From Chromobacterium rhizoryzae (GTDB lineage Bacteria; Pseudomonadota; Gammaproteobacteria; Burkholderiales; Chromobacteriaceae): a stretch of DNA of 64,000 nt. The notes beneath the pieces were generated by a model. It saw only the letters and a list, made by a program, of their open reading frames with translations. It did not search any database and had not been told where the DNA came from. This document shows, in pieces, positions 35,690 through 44,299 of this stretch; positions within the stretch are counted from its first letter, which is position 1, and each line of letters opens with the position of its first letter. The stretch is taken from contig NZ_CP066126.1 in assembly GCF_020544465.1 (NCBI RefSeq), positions 3,844,001 to 3,908,000 on the forward strand, written 5' to 3'. Both the position numbers and the translations under genes were made by a program.

Positions 35690-36124
35690 TTAATCGGCGG
35701 AAACGCCGGTGTCCCGCATAGCCTCCGCAAAATAGACATGGCGGATGATTTTTCTAACGGTGATTTTGCCCCCATCAAAACGGCCCACGCCAAGTTTTCT
35801 CCCAATGTTTTCAATGTGATTCCGCACGGTTCGCTCGCTAATGCCCAAAGCTTTCGCCGCTTGCCGATTGCTACCGCCAGCGGCCACCGCCTCAAGAACC
35901 TGAATTTCCCTATCCGTCAATTGACCTAAAGCATGGGATATATTTTGCTCACGCGCCGCGGCATCGCCCAGCAAGCGCCGCAAACCCAGCGCCATGCCGC
36001 CCACCAAATGGGGCGGAATCTCAAGATGAGCGACGCCGGACAGATGCCGCAACAACGCGCGAATCTCGCGGTCTCCCGCCGCCGCCAAATAATGCTGGAG
36101 CAAGCCGGCGGCGTCTGGCGGCAT
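35690..36124 (-). CDS. LuxR-type (GerE) HTH transcriptional regulator
   Basis: A 144-residue protein. The C-terminal GerE helix-turn-helix (about 80-135) has LTDREIQVLEAVAAGGSNRQAAKALGIS and ERTVRNHIENIGRKLGVG. The N-terminal approximately 70 residues are not a recognisable sensor domain. It sits on the minus strand between the tail-fibre and sheath operons, the place where P2 carries the lysogenic-conversion gene Z/fun. The start is uncertain; the frame is open to 36256 but that overlaps the late activator site. Confidence 0.75.
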   Translation of the reverse strand: MPPDAAGLLQHYLAAAGDREIRALLRHLSGVAHLEIPPHLVGGMALGLRRLLGDAAAREQNISHALGQLTDREIQVLEAVAAGGSNRQAAKALGISERTVRNHIENIGRKLGVGRFDGGKITVRKIIRHVYFAEAMRDTGVSAD

Positions 36125-36166
36125 CCTAAAACATTCTAATTCAGACCATCGGCCCGTCACTCTAAG

Positions 36167-36187
36167 TTGTCCGGCCCGCTGGCACAA
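36167..36187 (+). promoter_or_regulatory. Ogr-type late activator site upstream of FI
   Basis: TTGT-N13-ACAA dyad, 67 bp before the sheath start codon, matching the two other sites in form. Confidence 0.7.
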
Positions 36188-36254
36188 CGCAGCGCAGTCG
36201 CACCGACCCGCCGCCTGCGCCACCATGCCGGAAACCCCGCATGGAGAAGCCCGC

Positions 36255-37427
36255 ATGGCAACTGACTACCATCACGGCGTCCGCGTCCTTGAAATCGACG
36301 AAGGCAGCCGCCCCATCCGCACCGTCGCCACCGCCGTTATCGGCATGGTCTGCACCTCCGACGACGCCGACCCGACGGCGTTCCCGGAAGACATGCCGGT
36401 GCTGATTACCGATATTGACCGCGCCATCGGCAAGGCCGGCGTCAAGGGCACGCTGGCGCCCAGCCTGGCCGCCATCGCCGACCAGTGCAAGCCGGTGCTC
36501 ATCGTCGTGCGCATCAAGCCCGGCAAGACCGCAGAAGAGACCACCACCAAGGTGATCGGCACCACCACCCCGGACGGCCGCAAGACCGGCATCAAGGCCT
36601 TGCTGAACAGCAAAGCCCGCTTTGGCCTGGTGCCGCGCATCCTCGGCGCGCCCGGCCTGGACAGCCAGCCGGTGGCGGCGGCGCTGGCGGCGCTGGCGCA
36701 ACAGACCCGCGCCTTCGCCTACCTGTCCGCCTACGGCTGCAAAACCATGGGAGAGGCCGTGGCCTACCGCAAAAAGTTCGGCCAGCGCGAAGCGATGCTG
36801 ATCTGGCCGGACTTCATCGCCTGGGACGGCGCCGCCAACAAAGAAGCCGCCGCCTACGCCACCGCCCGCGCGCTGGGCCTGCGCGCCTTCATCGACGAAA
36901 CCGTCGGCTGGCACAAGACCCTCTCCAACGTGCCGGTGCAAGGCGTCACCGGCATCAGCGCCGACATCTACTTCGATCTGCAAGGCACCGCCACCGACGC
37001 CGACTACCTGAACAGCAATGAAGTCACCACCCTGATCAACCAGAACGGCTACCGCTTCTGGGGCTCGCGCACCTGCAGCGCGGACCCCTTGTATGCGTTC
37101 GAAAGCTACACCCGCACCGCCCAGGTGCTGGCCGACACCTTCGCCGAGGCGCAATTCTGGGCCGTCGACAAGCCGCTGACCCCGGGCCTGGCGCGCGACA
37201 TCATCGAAAGCCTGAAAGCCAAGGGCCGCAGCCTGGTCAACCAAGGCTATCTGCTCGGCTTCGACTGCTGGTTCGACGCCAAGGTCAACGACAAGGACAG
37301 TCTCAAGGCCGGCAAACTGGCCATCGACTACGACTACACCCCGGTCCCGCCGGCGGAGAACATCAGCCTGCGCCAGCGCATCACCGATAAATACCTGATG
37401 GACTTCGCCAGCCAGGTCAACGCATAA
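36255..37427 (+). CDS. FI: Tail sheath protein (P2 gpFI)
   Basis: Contractile sheath subunit, 390 residues (P2: 396). Motifs include YHHGVRVLEIDEGSRPIRTVATAVIG, AKARFGLVPRILGAP-like text and the C-terminal ISLRQRITDKYLMDFASQV. The ATG at 36255 follows GGAGA. Confidence 0.96.
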   Translation: MATDYHHGVRVLEIDEGSRPIRTVATAVIGMVCTSDDADPTAFPEDMPVLITDIDRAIGKAGVKGTLAPSLAAIADQCKPVLIVVRIKPGKTAEETTTKVIGTTTPDGRKTGIKALLNSKARFGLVPRILGAPGLDSQPVAAALAALAQQTRAFAYLSAYGCKTMGEAVAYRKKFGQREAMLIWPDFIAWDGAANKEAAAYATARALGLRAFIDETVGWHKTLSNVPVQGVTGISADIYFDLQGTATDADYLNSNEVTTLINQNGYRFWGSRTCSADPLYAFESYTRTAQVLADTFAEAQFWAVDKPLTPGLARDIIESLKAKGRSLVNQGYLLGFDCWFDAKVNDKDSLKAGKLAIDYDYTPVPPAENISLRQRITDKYLMDFASQVNA

Positions 37428-37439
37428 GGACACGCCCCC

Positions 37440-37958
37440 ATGTCAGGCATCGCACTGCCGCGCGCGCTGCGCAAATTCAATGTCTTCATCGACGGCGTCG
37501 GCTTCATCGGCCAGGCGCTGGAAGTCAAGCTGCCCAAGGTCGCCATGGAAACCGAAAAGTACCGCGGTGCCGGCATGATCGGCTCCGTCGCGCTGCTCAA
37601 GGGCTTGGGCGATCTGGAAATGGAGCAGACCTATAACGGACCCATCCGCGAAATCGTCATGACTTTCGGCGCCGAACAACACGACGCCGCCCAAATCCGC
37701 TTCATGGGCAGCTACGCAAAGGAGGATGACGGCAGCGCCCAGGCGGTGGAAGTCGTCGTCCGCGGCCGCCACAACGAGATGGACATGGGCGACGCCAAGG
37801 CCAAGGAAAACGGCTCATTCAAGGTTAAAACCGACCTCAGCTACTACAAGCTGATTGTCGACGGCGAGGAGTGGCTGGAAGTCGATGTCGTCAACGACGT
37901 GTTCAAGGTTTTCGGCAAGGATATCCAAGCCGCGCACCGCGCCAACGTCGGTCTTTAA
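37440..37958 (+). CDS. FII: Tail tube protein (P2 gpFII)
   Basis: A 172-residue tube subunit, the same length as in P2: LPRALRKFNVFIDGVGFIGQ, the middle QTYNGPIREIVMTFG, and a C-terminal DVVNDVFKVFGKD. It follows the sheath after 12 bp. Confidence 0.96.
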   Translation: MSGIALPRALRKFNVFIDGVGFIGQALEVKLPKVAMETEKYRGAGMIGSVALLKGLGDLEMEQTYNGPIREIVMTFGAEQHDAAQIRFMGSYAKEDDGSAQAVEVVVRGRHNEMDMGDAKAKENGSFKVKTDLSYYKLIVDGEEWLEVDVVNDVFKVFGKDIQAAHRANVGL

Positions 37959-38003
37959 CCCTATCACCCGGCCCGCCCGGGCCGCTCACACCAAGGATTG
38001 AAC

Positions 38004-38312
38004 ATGCAAGACAAAGACCCCATCACCCTGGACCAGCCTATCCAGCGCGGACAGACCCAAATCGCCGCCCTCCGCATCAGCAAGCCCAGCGCCGGCCAGC
38101 TGCGCGGCACCAAGCTGGTGGACCTGCTGCAAATGGACGTCGGCGCGCTGATCACCCTGTTGCCGCGCATCACCCTGCCGCCGCTGACCGAACAGGAAGT
38201 GCAAAGCATGGATCCGGCCGACCTGACCGAATGCGGTATCGCGGTGGCCAGTTTTTTGGGGAAGAAGGAACGGCAGCCGAACGAAGCGGACACGGCCTCC
38301 CCGGCCGCGTAG
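38004..38312 (+). CDS. E: Tail protein E (P2 gpE)
   Basis: A 102-residue tail-assembly protein starting MQDKDPITLDQPIQRG with SD AAGGA 6 bp upstream. It ends in frame at 38312. A -1 frameshift at TTTTTTG (38252-38258) gives the longer E+E' product listed separately. Both are known tail-assembly chaperones in P2. Confidence 0.93.
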   Translation: MQDKDPITLDQPIQRGQTQIAALRISKPSAGQLRGTKLVDLLQMDVGALITLLPRITLPPLTEQEVQSMDPADLTECGIAVASFLGKKERQPNEADTASPAA

Positions 38313-38440
38313 AAGACGCCATCGCCGACGTGGCGGTCATTTTTCATTGGCCGCCGTCGGCGTTTGATCACATGAGCCTGGCCGAACTGGCCGATTGGCG
38401 CGAACACGCCCGCCTGCGCAGCGGCAACGAGGACACATGA
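38004..38440 (+). CDS. E': Tail protein E+E' made by -1 frameshift
   Basis: The slippery heptamer T-TTT-TTG lies in phase with gene E (AGT TTT TTG). A -1 slip continues through 60 further codons to the TGA at 38438-38440, giving about 145 residues (P2 E+E': 142). The extension carries VIFHWPPSAFDHMSLAELADWREHA, the conserved E' signature. The tape-measure start overlaps this stop. Confidence 0.9.
38252..38258 (+). other. Programmed -1 frameshift site
   Basis: TTTTTTG in the E reading phase T-TTT-TTG. The same heptamer class is used by P2 for E/E'. Confidence 0.88.
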
Positions 38441-41166
38441 GCGATACCCGGATGAAGCTGGAAGTGCTGCTGGCGGGCGTGGACAAACTGAGCCGCCCGC
38501 TGCGCGACGCCATGGCCGGCAACAAGGCGCTGGCCCAGGCGGTCAAGCACTCCCGCGAACAGCTGAAGGCGCTGGAGCGCACCCAGTCCAATATCAGCGG
38601 CTACAAAAAGCAGACCGCCGCGCTGCAGGACACCCGCGCCAAGCTGGACCAGGCGCAGCAGCGCGTGCGCGCCATGCGCGAGCAGATGCGCGCCGGCGTC
38701 GAACAGACCGACACATTCCGCAAGGCCTTCACCAAGGCCAACGAAAGCGTGCATAGCCTCACCACCCAAGTGCAGCGCCAAACCCGCGACCTAGCCCCGC
38801 TGCGCGCCAAGCTGAGCGAGGCCGGCGTCAAGGTCGCCCAGCTGGGCAGCGCGGAAACCGCGCTCAAGGGCAAGGTGGACGGCGTCACCCGCGCCTTGAA
38901 AGAACAACAACGCGCCCTGGAGCAGACCAGCCAACGCAGCCAGAAACTGCAGGAGAACAAAGCCAGACTTCGCGGCTCGCTGGACCGCGCCGGCCAGCTC
39001 GGCATGCCGGTGGTCAATGTCGGCAGCCTGCCGCGCGCCATCGTCAGCGGCATGCGCAGTCCCATCGAAGAAAGCAAGCATTACCAAACCGAATTCCAGC
39101 GCGTGCGCGCACTGGGCATTGGCGATAAAGAAGCCAATCGCGCCAAGCAGTTCGCCGCCAATCTGAATGCCTACGGCGTCAGCGCCACCGAAACCTTAGA
39201 GCTGCACCGTGACGCCTGGGCGGTATTCGCTGATCGCGACCACGCCGAAATGGTCACCCCGGTGCTGACCCGAATGAAGTTCGCGAACAAGGCCATGTTT
39301 GGCGAAGGAGAAGGACAGGAAAAAGACAAGCAACTGATGGACATGATGAAGGTGATCGAAATGCGCGGCGGGGCCAATAATGAAAAAGACTTCATGGCCC
39401 AAGCCAACAAGGTACAGCAAGTCATCGCCGCAACCGGCGGCCGCGTTGGTCCCAATGAGTGGTATCGCTTCACCAAGCGTTCCGGCTTGGCCGGCCAAGG
39501 CCTGAGCAATGAAGCCTTCTATTACAAAATGGAGCCGGTCATTCAGGAGATGGGCGGCGACACCGCCGGCCAGGCCTGGATGTCCGCCTACCAAAACCTC
39601 TATCAAGGCCGCACCACCAAACGCGCCGCGCTGCTGCTCGACAAGTTCGACCTGATCGGCGACCGCAGCAAAATCAAACACGACAAAGCCGGCCAAGTCA
39701 GCTTTTTGAACCCGGGCGCGCTGAAAGGCGCCGCCACCTTCAAAACCGACCCCTTCAAATGGATTGATGAAATCCTGCTGCCCACGCTGGAAAAGAAAGG
39801 CATCAAGGATCGACAACAAATCGAAGACGTGTTGGGCGGCATCTTCACCAACCGCAACGCCTCAGGTCTATTCGGCAAGCTGGTGCTGCAAAGAAAGCAA
39901 TTCGCGAAAAGCGCCGCGGTCAACGCCCGGGCCGACAACATCGATCAGATCTACGACAAGGCCAAGGACACCGCCGAAGGCAAGGAAATCGACCTGATCA
40001 CCCGCCGCGCCGACGCCTACAAGGTCCTGGGCGATGCGGTGATGCCGGAATATACCCAGGCGCTGGAAATGGCGTCCGCCGCCGTCAAAAAACTGAGCGA
40101 CTGGATGCAAGCCAACCCGGCGGCGGCCAAGGCCATCACCCTCGCGCTGATGACGCTGGCCGCCGCGCTCGCCACCCTGGCCGCGCTGATCATCCCGCTG
40201 GCCATGCTGCGCTTTACCTTCTCCTCGCTCGGCATCGCCGCCTCGGCGGGGCGGCTGGCGTTCTCCAGACTGGGCGGCGCGCTGAAATCCTTGGGAACCG
40301 CGCTCCGCTGGATGGGCGGCGCCGCCTGGAAAGCCATCACCATCGTGGGCAAAGCGATGTTCTGGCTGGGCCGGGTGTTGCTGATGAACCCCATCTTGCT
40401 GCTGATCACCGCCATTGCCGTGGGCGCCTACTTGATCTGGCGCCACTGGGACACGCTCGGCCCCAAATTCGCCAAGCTCTGGGCCAGCATCAAACAGTTC
40501 TTCAGCGATAGCTGGAACTGGATTTGCATGAAGCTGGCCGAGTTCGTCGTGCTCTACATCTTGCCGGTCATCGACAAGATCAAAGAGAAATTTAAGGCGG
40601 GCTGGGCCTTCGTCAAAACCTCGGCCAATGATCTGCTGGACTGGTTCCAGAACTTGCCCGGCCGCTTTGTCGAATTTGGCAGCAACATCATGCAAGGCCT
40701 AGTCACCGGCATTAAAGGCGGCCTGGGCTGGGTCAAAGACGCCATCCTCGGCGTCGGCGACATGCTGCCGGAGTGGCTGCGCAAGAAGCTGGACATCCAT
40801 AGCCCGAGCCGAGTGTTCGCCGGCATCGGCGGCTACACCATGGCCGGGCTGGAGCAAGGTATCACCCAGGGCCAGGGCGGCCCGCTGGCCGCGCTGCGCA
40901 ACGCCACCGGCAAGCTGACCGCCCTCGGCGCCGGCGTCATGCTCGGCGCCGGGCCGGCGCTGGCCGGCCAGCTGGACACCCGCCCGCCGCTGGCGCGGCC
41001 GGCCATGGCCGCCACCGCCCCCATCATGATCAACGCCCCCATCACCATCCACGCCGCGCCCGGCATGGACGAACGCGCGCTGGCGCGGCTGGTGCGTCAG
41101 GAGCTGGAAAAAGCCCAGCGCGACGCCCAGGCCCGCCAGCGCAGCAAATTTGGAGACATCGACTAA
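38437..41166 (+). CDS. T: Tail tape measure protein (P2 gpT)
   Basis: Length-determining tail protein, 909 residues (P2: 815). The N-terminal approximately 190 residues are coiled coil. Hydrophobic segments at about 565-595 and 645-670 (LMNPILLLITAIAVGAYLIW) may form a membrane channel. The C-terminal GIKGGLGWVKDAILGVGDMLPEWLRKKLDIHSPSR-type region is typical. The ATG overlaps the E' stop. Confidence 0.95.
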   Translation: MSDTRMKLEVLLAGVDKLSRPLRDAMAGNKALAQAVKHSREQLKALERTQSNISGYKKQTAALQDTRAKLDQAQQRVRAMREQMRAGVEQTDTFRKAFTKANESVHSLTTQVQRQTRDLAPLRAKLSEAGVKVAQLGSAETALKGKVDGVTRALKEQQRALEQTSQRSQKLQENKARLRGSLDRAGQLGMPVVNVGSLPRAIVSGMRSPIEESKHYQTEFQRVRALGIGDKEANRAKQFAANLNAYGVSATETLELHRDAWAVFADRDHAEMVTPVLTRMKFANKAMFGEGEGQEKDKQLMDMMKVIEMRGGANNEKDFMAQANKVQQVIAATGGRVGPNEWYRFTKRSGLAGQGLSNEAFYYKMEPVIQEMGGDTAGQAWMSAYQNLYQGRTTKRAALLLDKFDLIGDRSKIKHDKAGQVSFLNPGALKGAATFKTDPFKWIDEILLPTLEKKGIKDRQQIEDVLGGIFTNRNASGLFGKLVLQRKQFAKSAAVNARADNIDQIYDKAKDTAEGKEIDLITRRADAYKVLGDAVMPEYTQALEMASAAVKKLSDWMQANPAAAKAITLALMTLAAALATLAALIIPLAMLRFTFSSLGIAASAGRLAFSRLGGALKSLGTALRWMGGAAWKAITIVGKAMFWLGRVLLMNPILLLITAIAVGAYLIWRHWDTLGPKFAKLWASIKQFFSDSWNWICMKLAEFVVLYILPVIDKIKEKFKAGWAFVKTSANDLLDWFQNLPGRFVEFGSNIMQGLVTGIKGGLGWVKDAILGVGDMLPEWLRKKLDIHSPSRVFAGIGGYTMAGLEQGITQGQGGPLAALRNATGKLTALGAGVMLGAGPALAGQLDTRPPLARPAMAATAPIMINAPITIHAAPGMDERALARLVRQELEKAQRDAQARQRSKFGDID

Positions 41167-41609
41167 TGCTAGGCCTGCCGATGATGGCGCTAGGGCTGTT
41201 CGTGTTCACCCGCAGCACCCTGCCCTATCAGGAAATGAAACAGCAATACGGCTGGCGCTGGCCGGGCAATCCCCGCGTCGGCGCCGCGCCCGGCCGCCAA
41301 TACACCGGGCCGGAGGAAGAGCCCGTCACCCTGTCCGGCAAGCTGCTGCCGGAGCTGACCGGCGGCGACAGCTCGCTGGCCCTGCTCAAGCTGATGGCCG
41401 ACCAGGCGCTGGCCTGGCCGCTGATCGAGGGCACCGGCATGATTTACGGCTTCTACGTCATCGAAAAGCTGGACCTCACCCGCCGTGAATTCTTCAGCGA
41501 CGGCAAGGCGCGCGAGATCGACTTCACCCTGACCCTGCAGCGCGTCGACGGCAGCATGCTGGACCTGCTCGGCAACCTCAGCCGCGCGGTGATGGAGCTG
41601 GCGTTTTGA
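41166..41609 (+). CDS. U: Tail tube terminator/tail protein U (P2 gpU)
   Basis: A 147-residue protein (P2: 159), MALGLFVFTRSTLPYQEMKQQYGWRWPGN and DFTLTLQRVD, as in the family. One base is shared with the T stop (TAATG). Confidence 0.94.
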   Translation: MLGLPMMALGLFVFTRSTLPYQEMKQQYGWRWPGNPRVGAAPGRQYTGPEEEPVTLSGKLLPELTGGDSSLALLKLMADQALAWPLIEGTGMIYGFYVIEKLDLTRREFFSDGKAREIDFTLTLQRVDGSMLDLLGNLSRAVMELAF

Positions 41610-42811
41610 GCCTGGACAGCCTGATGGCCACCGGCCAGGACATCGCCCAGCAAGGCCTGGACCTGGCCGGCCAGGCGCTGGACGGCCTAGACAGTCTGGC
41701 CAGCTTCGCCGGCCTCAACGGCGCGCCGACGCCGGCCTGGCGGCTCACGCTCAACGGCAAGCCGCTGGACAGCGCGCTGCGCCGCCGGCTGGTGGCGCTG
41801 ACGCTGACCGACAACCGCGGCTTCGACGCCGACCAGCTCGACATCGTGCTGGACGACAGCGACGGCATGCTAGAGCTGCCCGGCCGCGGCGCCGTCATCG
41901 CCGTGGCGCTGGGCTGGCGGCATAGCGGCCTGATCGACAAGGGCAGCTACACCGTCGACGAAGTGGAGCATAGCGGCACGCCGGACATTCTGACCCTGCG
42001 CGCCCGCTCCAGCGACTTGCGCGAAGGCATCGCCGCCAAGCGCGAAAAGAGCTGGAGCAAGACCACGCTCGGCGCCATCGTCCGCGCCATCGCCGCCGCC
42101 AACCAGCTGCAGCCGGCGATACCGGACTGGCTGGCCAAGCGCCGCGTCGAACAGCTGGACCAGCGCAATGAAAGCGACGCCCAGCTGCTGCACCGGCTGG
42201 CGCGCGAACACGACGCTGTGGCTACGGTGAAAAACGGCCGCCTAGTGTTCTGCAAAGCCGGCGACGCCGAAACCGTCAGTGGCAAGCCCTTCCCGGTCTG
42301 CACCCTCACCCGCGCCAGCGGCGACAGCCACCGCTTCAACATTGCCGACCGCAACGCCTACACCGCCGTCAAAGCCCAATGGCAGGATCTGAACCGGGCA
42401 AAGCGCGGCGAAATCATCGTCGACAAAAACACCCGCTTCGAACGCCGCGCCACCGTCACCAAGCTGGGACGCAAAACCAAGCGCAAAAAACTGACCGCCA
42501 TTCAGCAAAAAGGCGTGGAGCCCAGCGCCGGCAACGTCAAAGTGCTGCGCCACATCTACGCCAGCGAAGCCACCGCACTGCAGGGGGCGAAAGCGGCATG
42601 GGAAAAGCTGCAGCGCGGCGCGGCCGAGTTCAGCATCAATCTGGCCTACGGCCGGCCGGAGCTGTTCGCCGAACTACCGGCCAGGGTGCAGGGCTTCAAG
42701 CCGGCCATCGACGCCACGGAATGGGTGATCAACAAAATCACCCACACCTTGAATGACGGCGGCTATACCTGCCAGTTGGAGCTGGAGATGAGGCTGGATG
42801 AAGTTAAATAA
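41606..42811 (+). CDS. D: Baseplate hub / late control protein D (P2 gpD)
   Basis: A 401-residue hub that connects the tail tube to the spike (T4 gp27-like). It has the start signature PTPAWRLTLNGKPLDSALRRRLVALTLTDNRGFDADQL and central DYSTVDEVEHSGTPD-like text. It starts with TTG, overlapping the U stop (TTGA). End of the late tail operon. Confidence 0.95.
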   Translation: MSLDSLMATGQDIAQQGLDLAGQALDGLDSLASFAGLNGAPTPAWRLTLNGKPLDSALRRRLVALTLTDNRGFDADQLDIVLDDSDGMLELPGRGAVIAVALGWRHSGLIDKGSYTVDEVEHSGTPDILTLRARSSDLREGIAAKREKSWSKTTLGAIVRAIAAANQLQPAIPDWLAKRRVEQLDQRNESDAQLLHRLAREHDAVATVKNGRLVFCKAGDAETVSGKPFPVCTLTRASGDSHRFNIADRNAYTAVKAQWQDLNRAKRGEIIVDKNTRFERRATVTKLGRKTKRKKLTAIQQKGVEPSAGNVKVLRHIYASEATALQGAKAAWEKLQRGAAEFSINLAYGRPELFAELPARVQGFKPAIDATEWVINKITHTLNDGGYTCQLELEMRLDEVK

Positions 42812-42831
42812 TGGTGGGCTATTTCAGCATC

Positions 42832-43221
42832 TCACTTCGGAGAAGTAGACACATGATATGGAAAATATGTTACGGAGCCACCTTTTATTTCCACAAGTGC
42901 AAAAATGTATATAACACCAGATTCTGCCACCACCGGAGGCTGAATTATATTATTAACTTTTCTAGCCCTAGTTGTTACACAACTCACATCTTCCCCAACC
43001 GTAAATCTTGCCTCATAGGTTTTATTGTCAACAAAATCCCACGCATAGGTTTCTAGGTGCTTCTTAAACTCGTCTTTCACCTCAAAAAAAACTGTATTGT
43101 ATTGCTGATATCTTCCATTAGCATTTCTCATAATATGAATATTTATTGCCGTGGCGTCATCCGCCACTCCTTGCGCCGAATGGTTTTGCAAAAATCTATC
43201 ATCATATTTTATTTTCACCAT
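42832..43221 (-). CDS. Hypothetical AT-rich ORF (moron), convergent to D
   Basis: A 129-residue minus-strand protein with a clear SD (AAAGGAAG) before ATG 43221. It begins MVKIKYDDRFLQNHSAQGVADD and has beta-strand-rich text (YARFTVGEDVSCVTTRA-like). No family recognised. The much lower GC than the flanking tail genes indicates separate acquisition; it opens the accessory block. Confidence 0.65.
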   Translation of the reverse strand: MVKIKYDDRFLQNHSAQGVADDATAINIHIMRNANGRYQQYNTVFFEVKDEFKKHLETYAWDFVDNKTYEARFTVGEDVSCVTTRARKVNNIIQPPVVAESGVIYIFALVEIKGGSVTYFPYHVSTSPK

Positions 43222-43424
43222 TCTTCCTTTTAGTATTTAAATAAACTCACGACTTCAGTTTTTGCTTACAAAACTATGAGCATCCAACACAAATAAATCA
43301 AATGACATTTCCTGTCATTTTGGGTGGCTACACAACCCCCTCCCCATCCCATTCGGGACAAAGCCGCGCCCAAGCAAACCGCGCTGAGTAAAGCGCAAGA
43401 CCACCCTTTTTCGCTTGCCGTTGC

Positions 43425-43452
43425 TTGACAATATCTCATTTTGAGATACAGT
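43425..43452 (+). promoter_or_regulatory. higBA promoter with overlapping operator palindrome
   Basis: TTGACA (43425-43430), 16-bp spacer, TACAGT (43447-43452). The perfect 17-bp palindrome TATCTCATTTTGAGATA (43432-43448) fills the spacer, the expected place for HigA autorepression. Confidence 0.7.
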
Positions 43453-43458
43453 AGACTC

Positions 43459-43746
43459 ATGAAACTGATCAGCAACCGCGCCTTGCGCGACTTCGCCCAG
43501 GCTCACCCGGACGCGGAACAGCCGCTGCAAGGCTGGCGCCGCGTCATAGAAAAGAACGCGTTCGCCAACTATGCCGCAATGAAGCAAGCCTTCAACAGCA
43601 TGGACAAGGTGGGGGAGCTGATGGTGTTCAATATCGGGGGCAACAAGTTCCGGCTGATCGCCTTTGTGCAGTTCCCTCGACAAGTAGTGTATGTGAAGGC
43701 CGTGCTGACGCATGGCCAGTATGACAAAGGAGACTGGAAATCATGA
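43459..43746 (+). CDS. higB: HigB-type mRNA interferase toxin
   Basis: A 95-residue RelE-fold toxin of the HigB group: MKLISNRALRDFAQAHPDAEQPL-type start, W-RVIEKNAFANYAAMKQAF, NIGGNKFRLIAFV and the C-terminal HGQYDKGDW. HigB cuts ribosome-bound mRNA. The toxin gene precedes the antitoxin, as usual for hig, and overlaps it by ATGA. Confidence 0.9.
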   Translation: MKLISNRALRDFAQAHPDAEQPLQGWRRVIEKNAFANYAAMKQAFNSMDKVGELMVFNIGGNKFRLIAFVQFPRQVVYVKAVLTHGQYDKGDWKS

Positions 43747-44159
43747 ACGCCCGTATCGACGCCGCCAGCCTGCTGCCCGCCTGGCGGGCCTTCAGCCAGG
43801 CCACCGACATCCGCCCCATCCGCGATGCCGACCACTACGACCGCATGAGCGAGCTGCTGGACGCGCTGTGGGACAGCACCCAGGGCGATGATCAACACCC
43901 GCTGTGGGATTTGAGCGAGCTGGTCGGGGACTTGGTCCACGACTACGAAAACCGCAATCACCCGCTACCGGACGCCACCGGCCTGGATGCGCTGCGCCAT
44001 CTGATGCAGGAACACGGCCTGCGCCAGAACGACCTGCCGGAGATTGGCAGCCAGGGTGTGGTGTCCGAAGTGATGGCCGGCAAGCGCGAGCTGAACCTGC
44101 GCCAGGTCAAGCAACTGGCGGCCCGCTTTGGCGTCAGCCCGGCGACCTTTATAGATTAA
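43743..44159 (+). CDS. higA: HigA-type antitoxin (XRE)
   Basis: A 138-residue antitoxin. The N-terminal half binds the toxin; the C-terminal HTH (about 80-135) has LRHLMQEHGLRQNDLPEIGSQGVVSEVMAGKRELNLRQVKQLAARFGVSP. It probably autoregulates through the palindrome at 43432-43448. Followed by a terminator. Confidence 0.9.
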   Translation: MNARIDAASLLPAWRAFSQATDIRPIRDADHYDRMSELLDALWDSTQGDDQHPLWDLSELVGDLVHDYENRNHPLPDATGLDALRHLMQEHGLRQNDLPEIGSQGVVSEVMAGKRELNLRQVKQLAARFGVSPATFID

Positions 44160-44176
44160 TAGGCGCCATATGACAG

Positions 44177-44204
44177 AACCCCCGCTTCATGCGGGGATTT
44201 TTAT
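44177..44204 (+). terminator. Terminator of higBA
   Basis: CCCCGC-TTCAT-GCGGGG followed by ATTTTTATT. Confidence 0.85.
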
Positions 44205-44299
44205 TAGAGTGTCACGGCTTAGATAATTCAGCAGTACCCTGGCCAAACAACAGAACTTTTACCGGCTAAAGCAACCAGAAATTCTGAGGAGGTTTCTAC

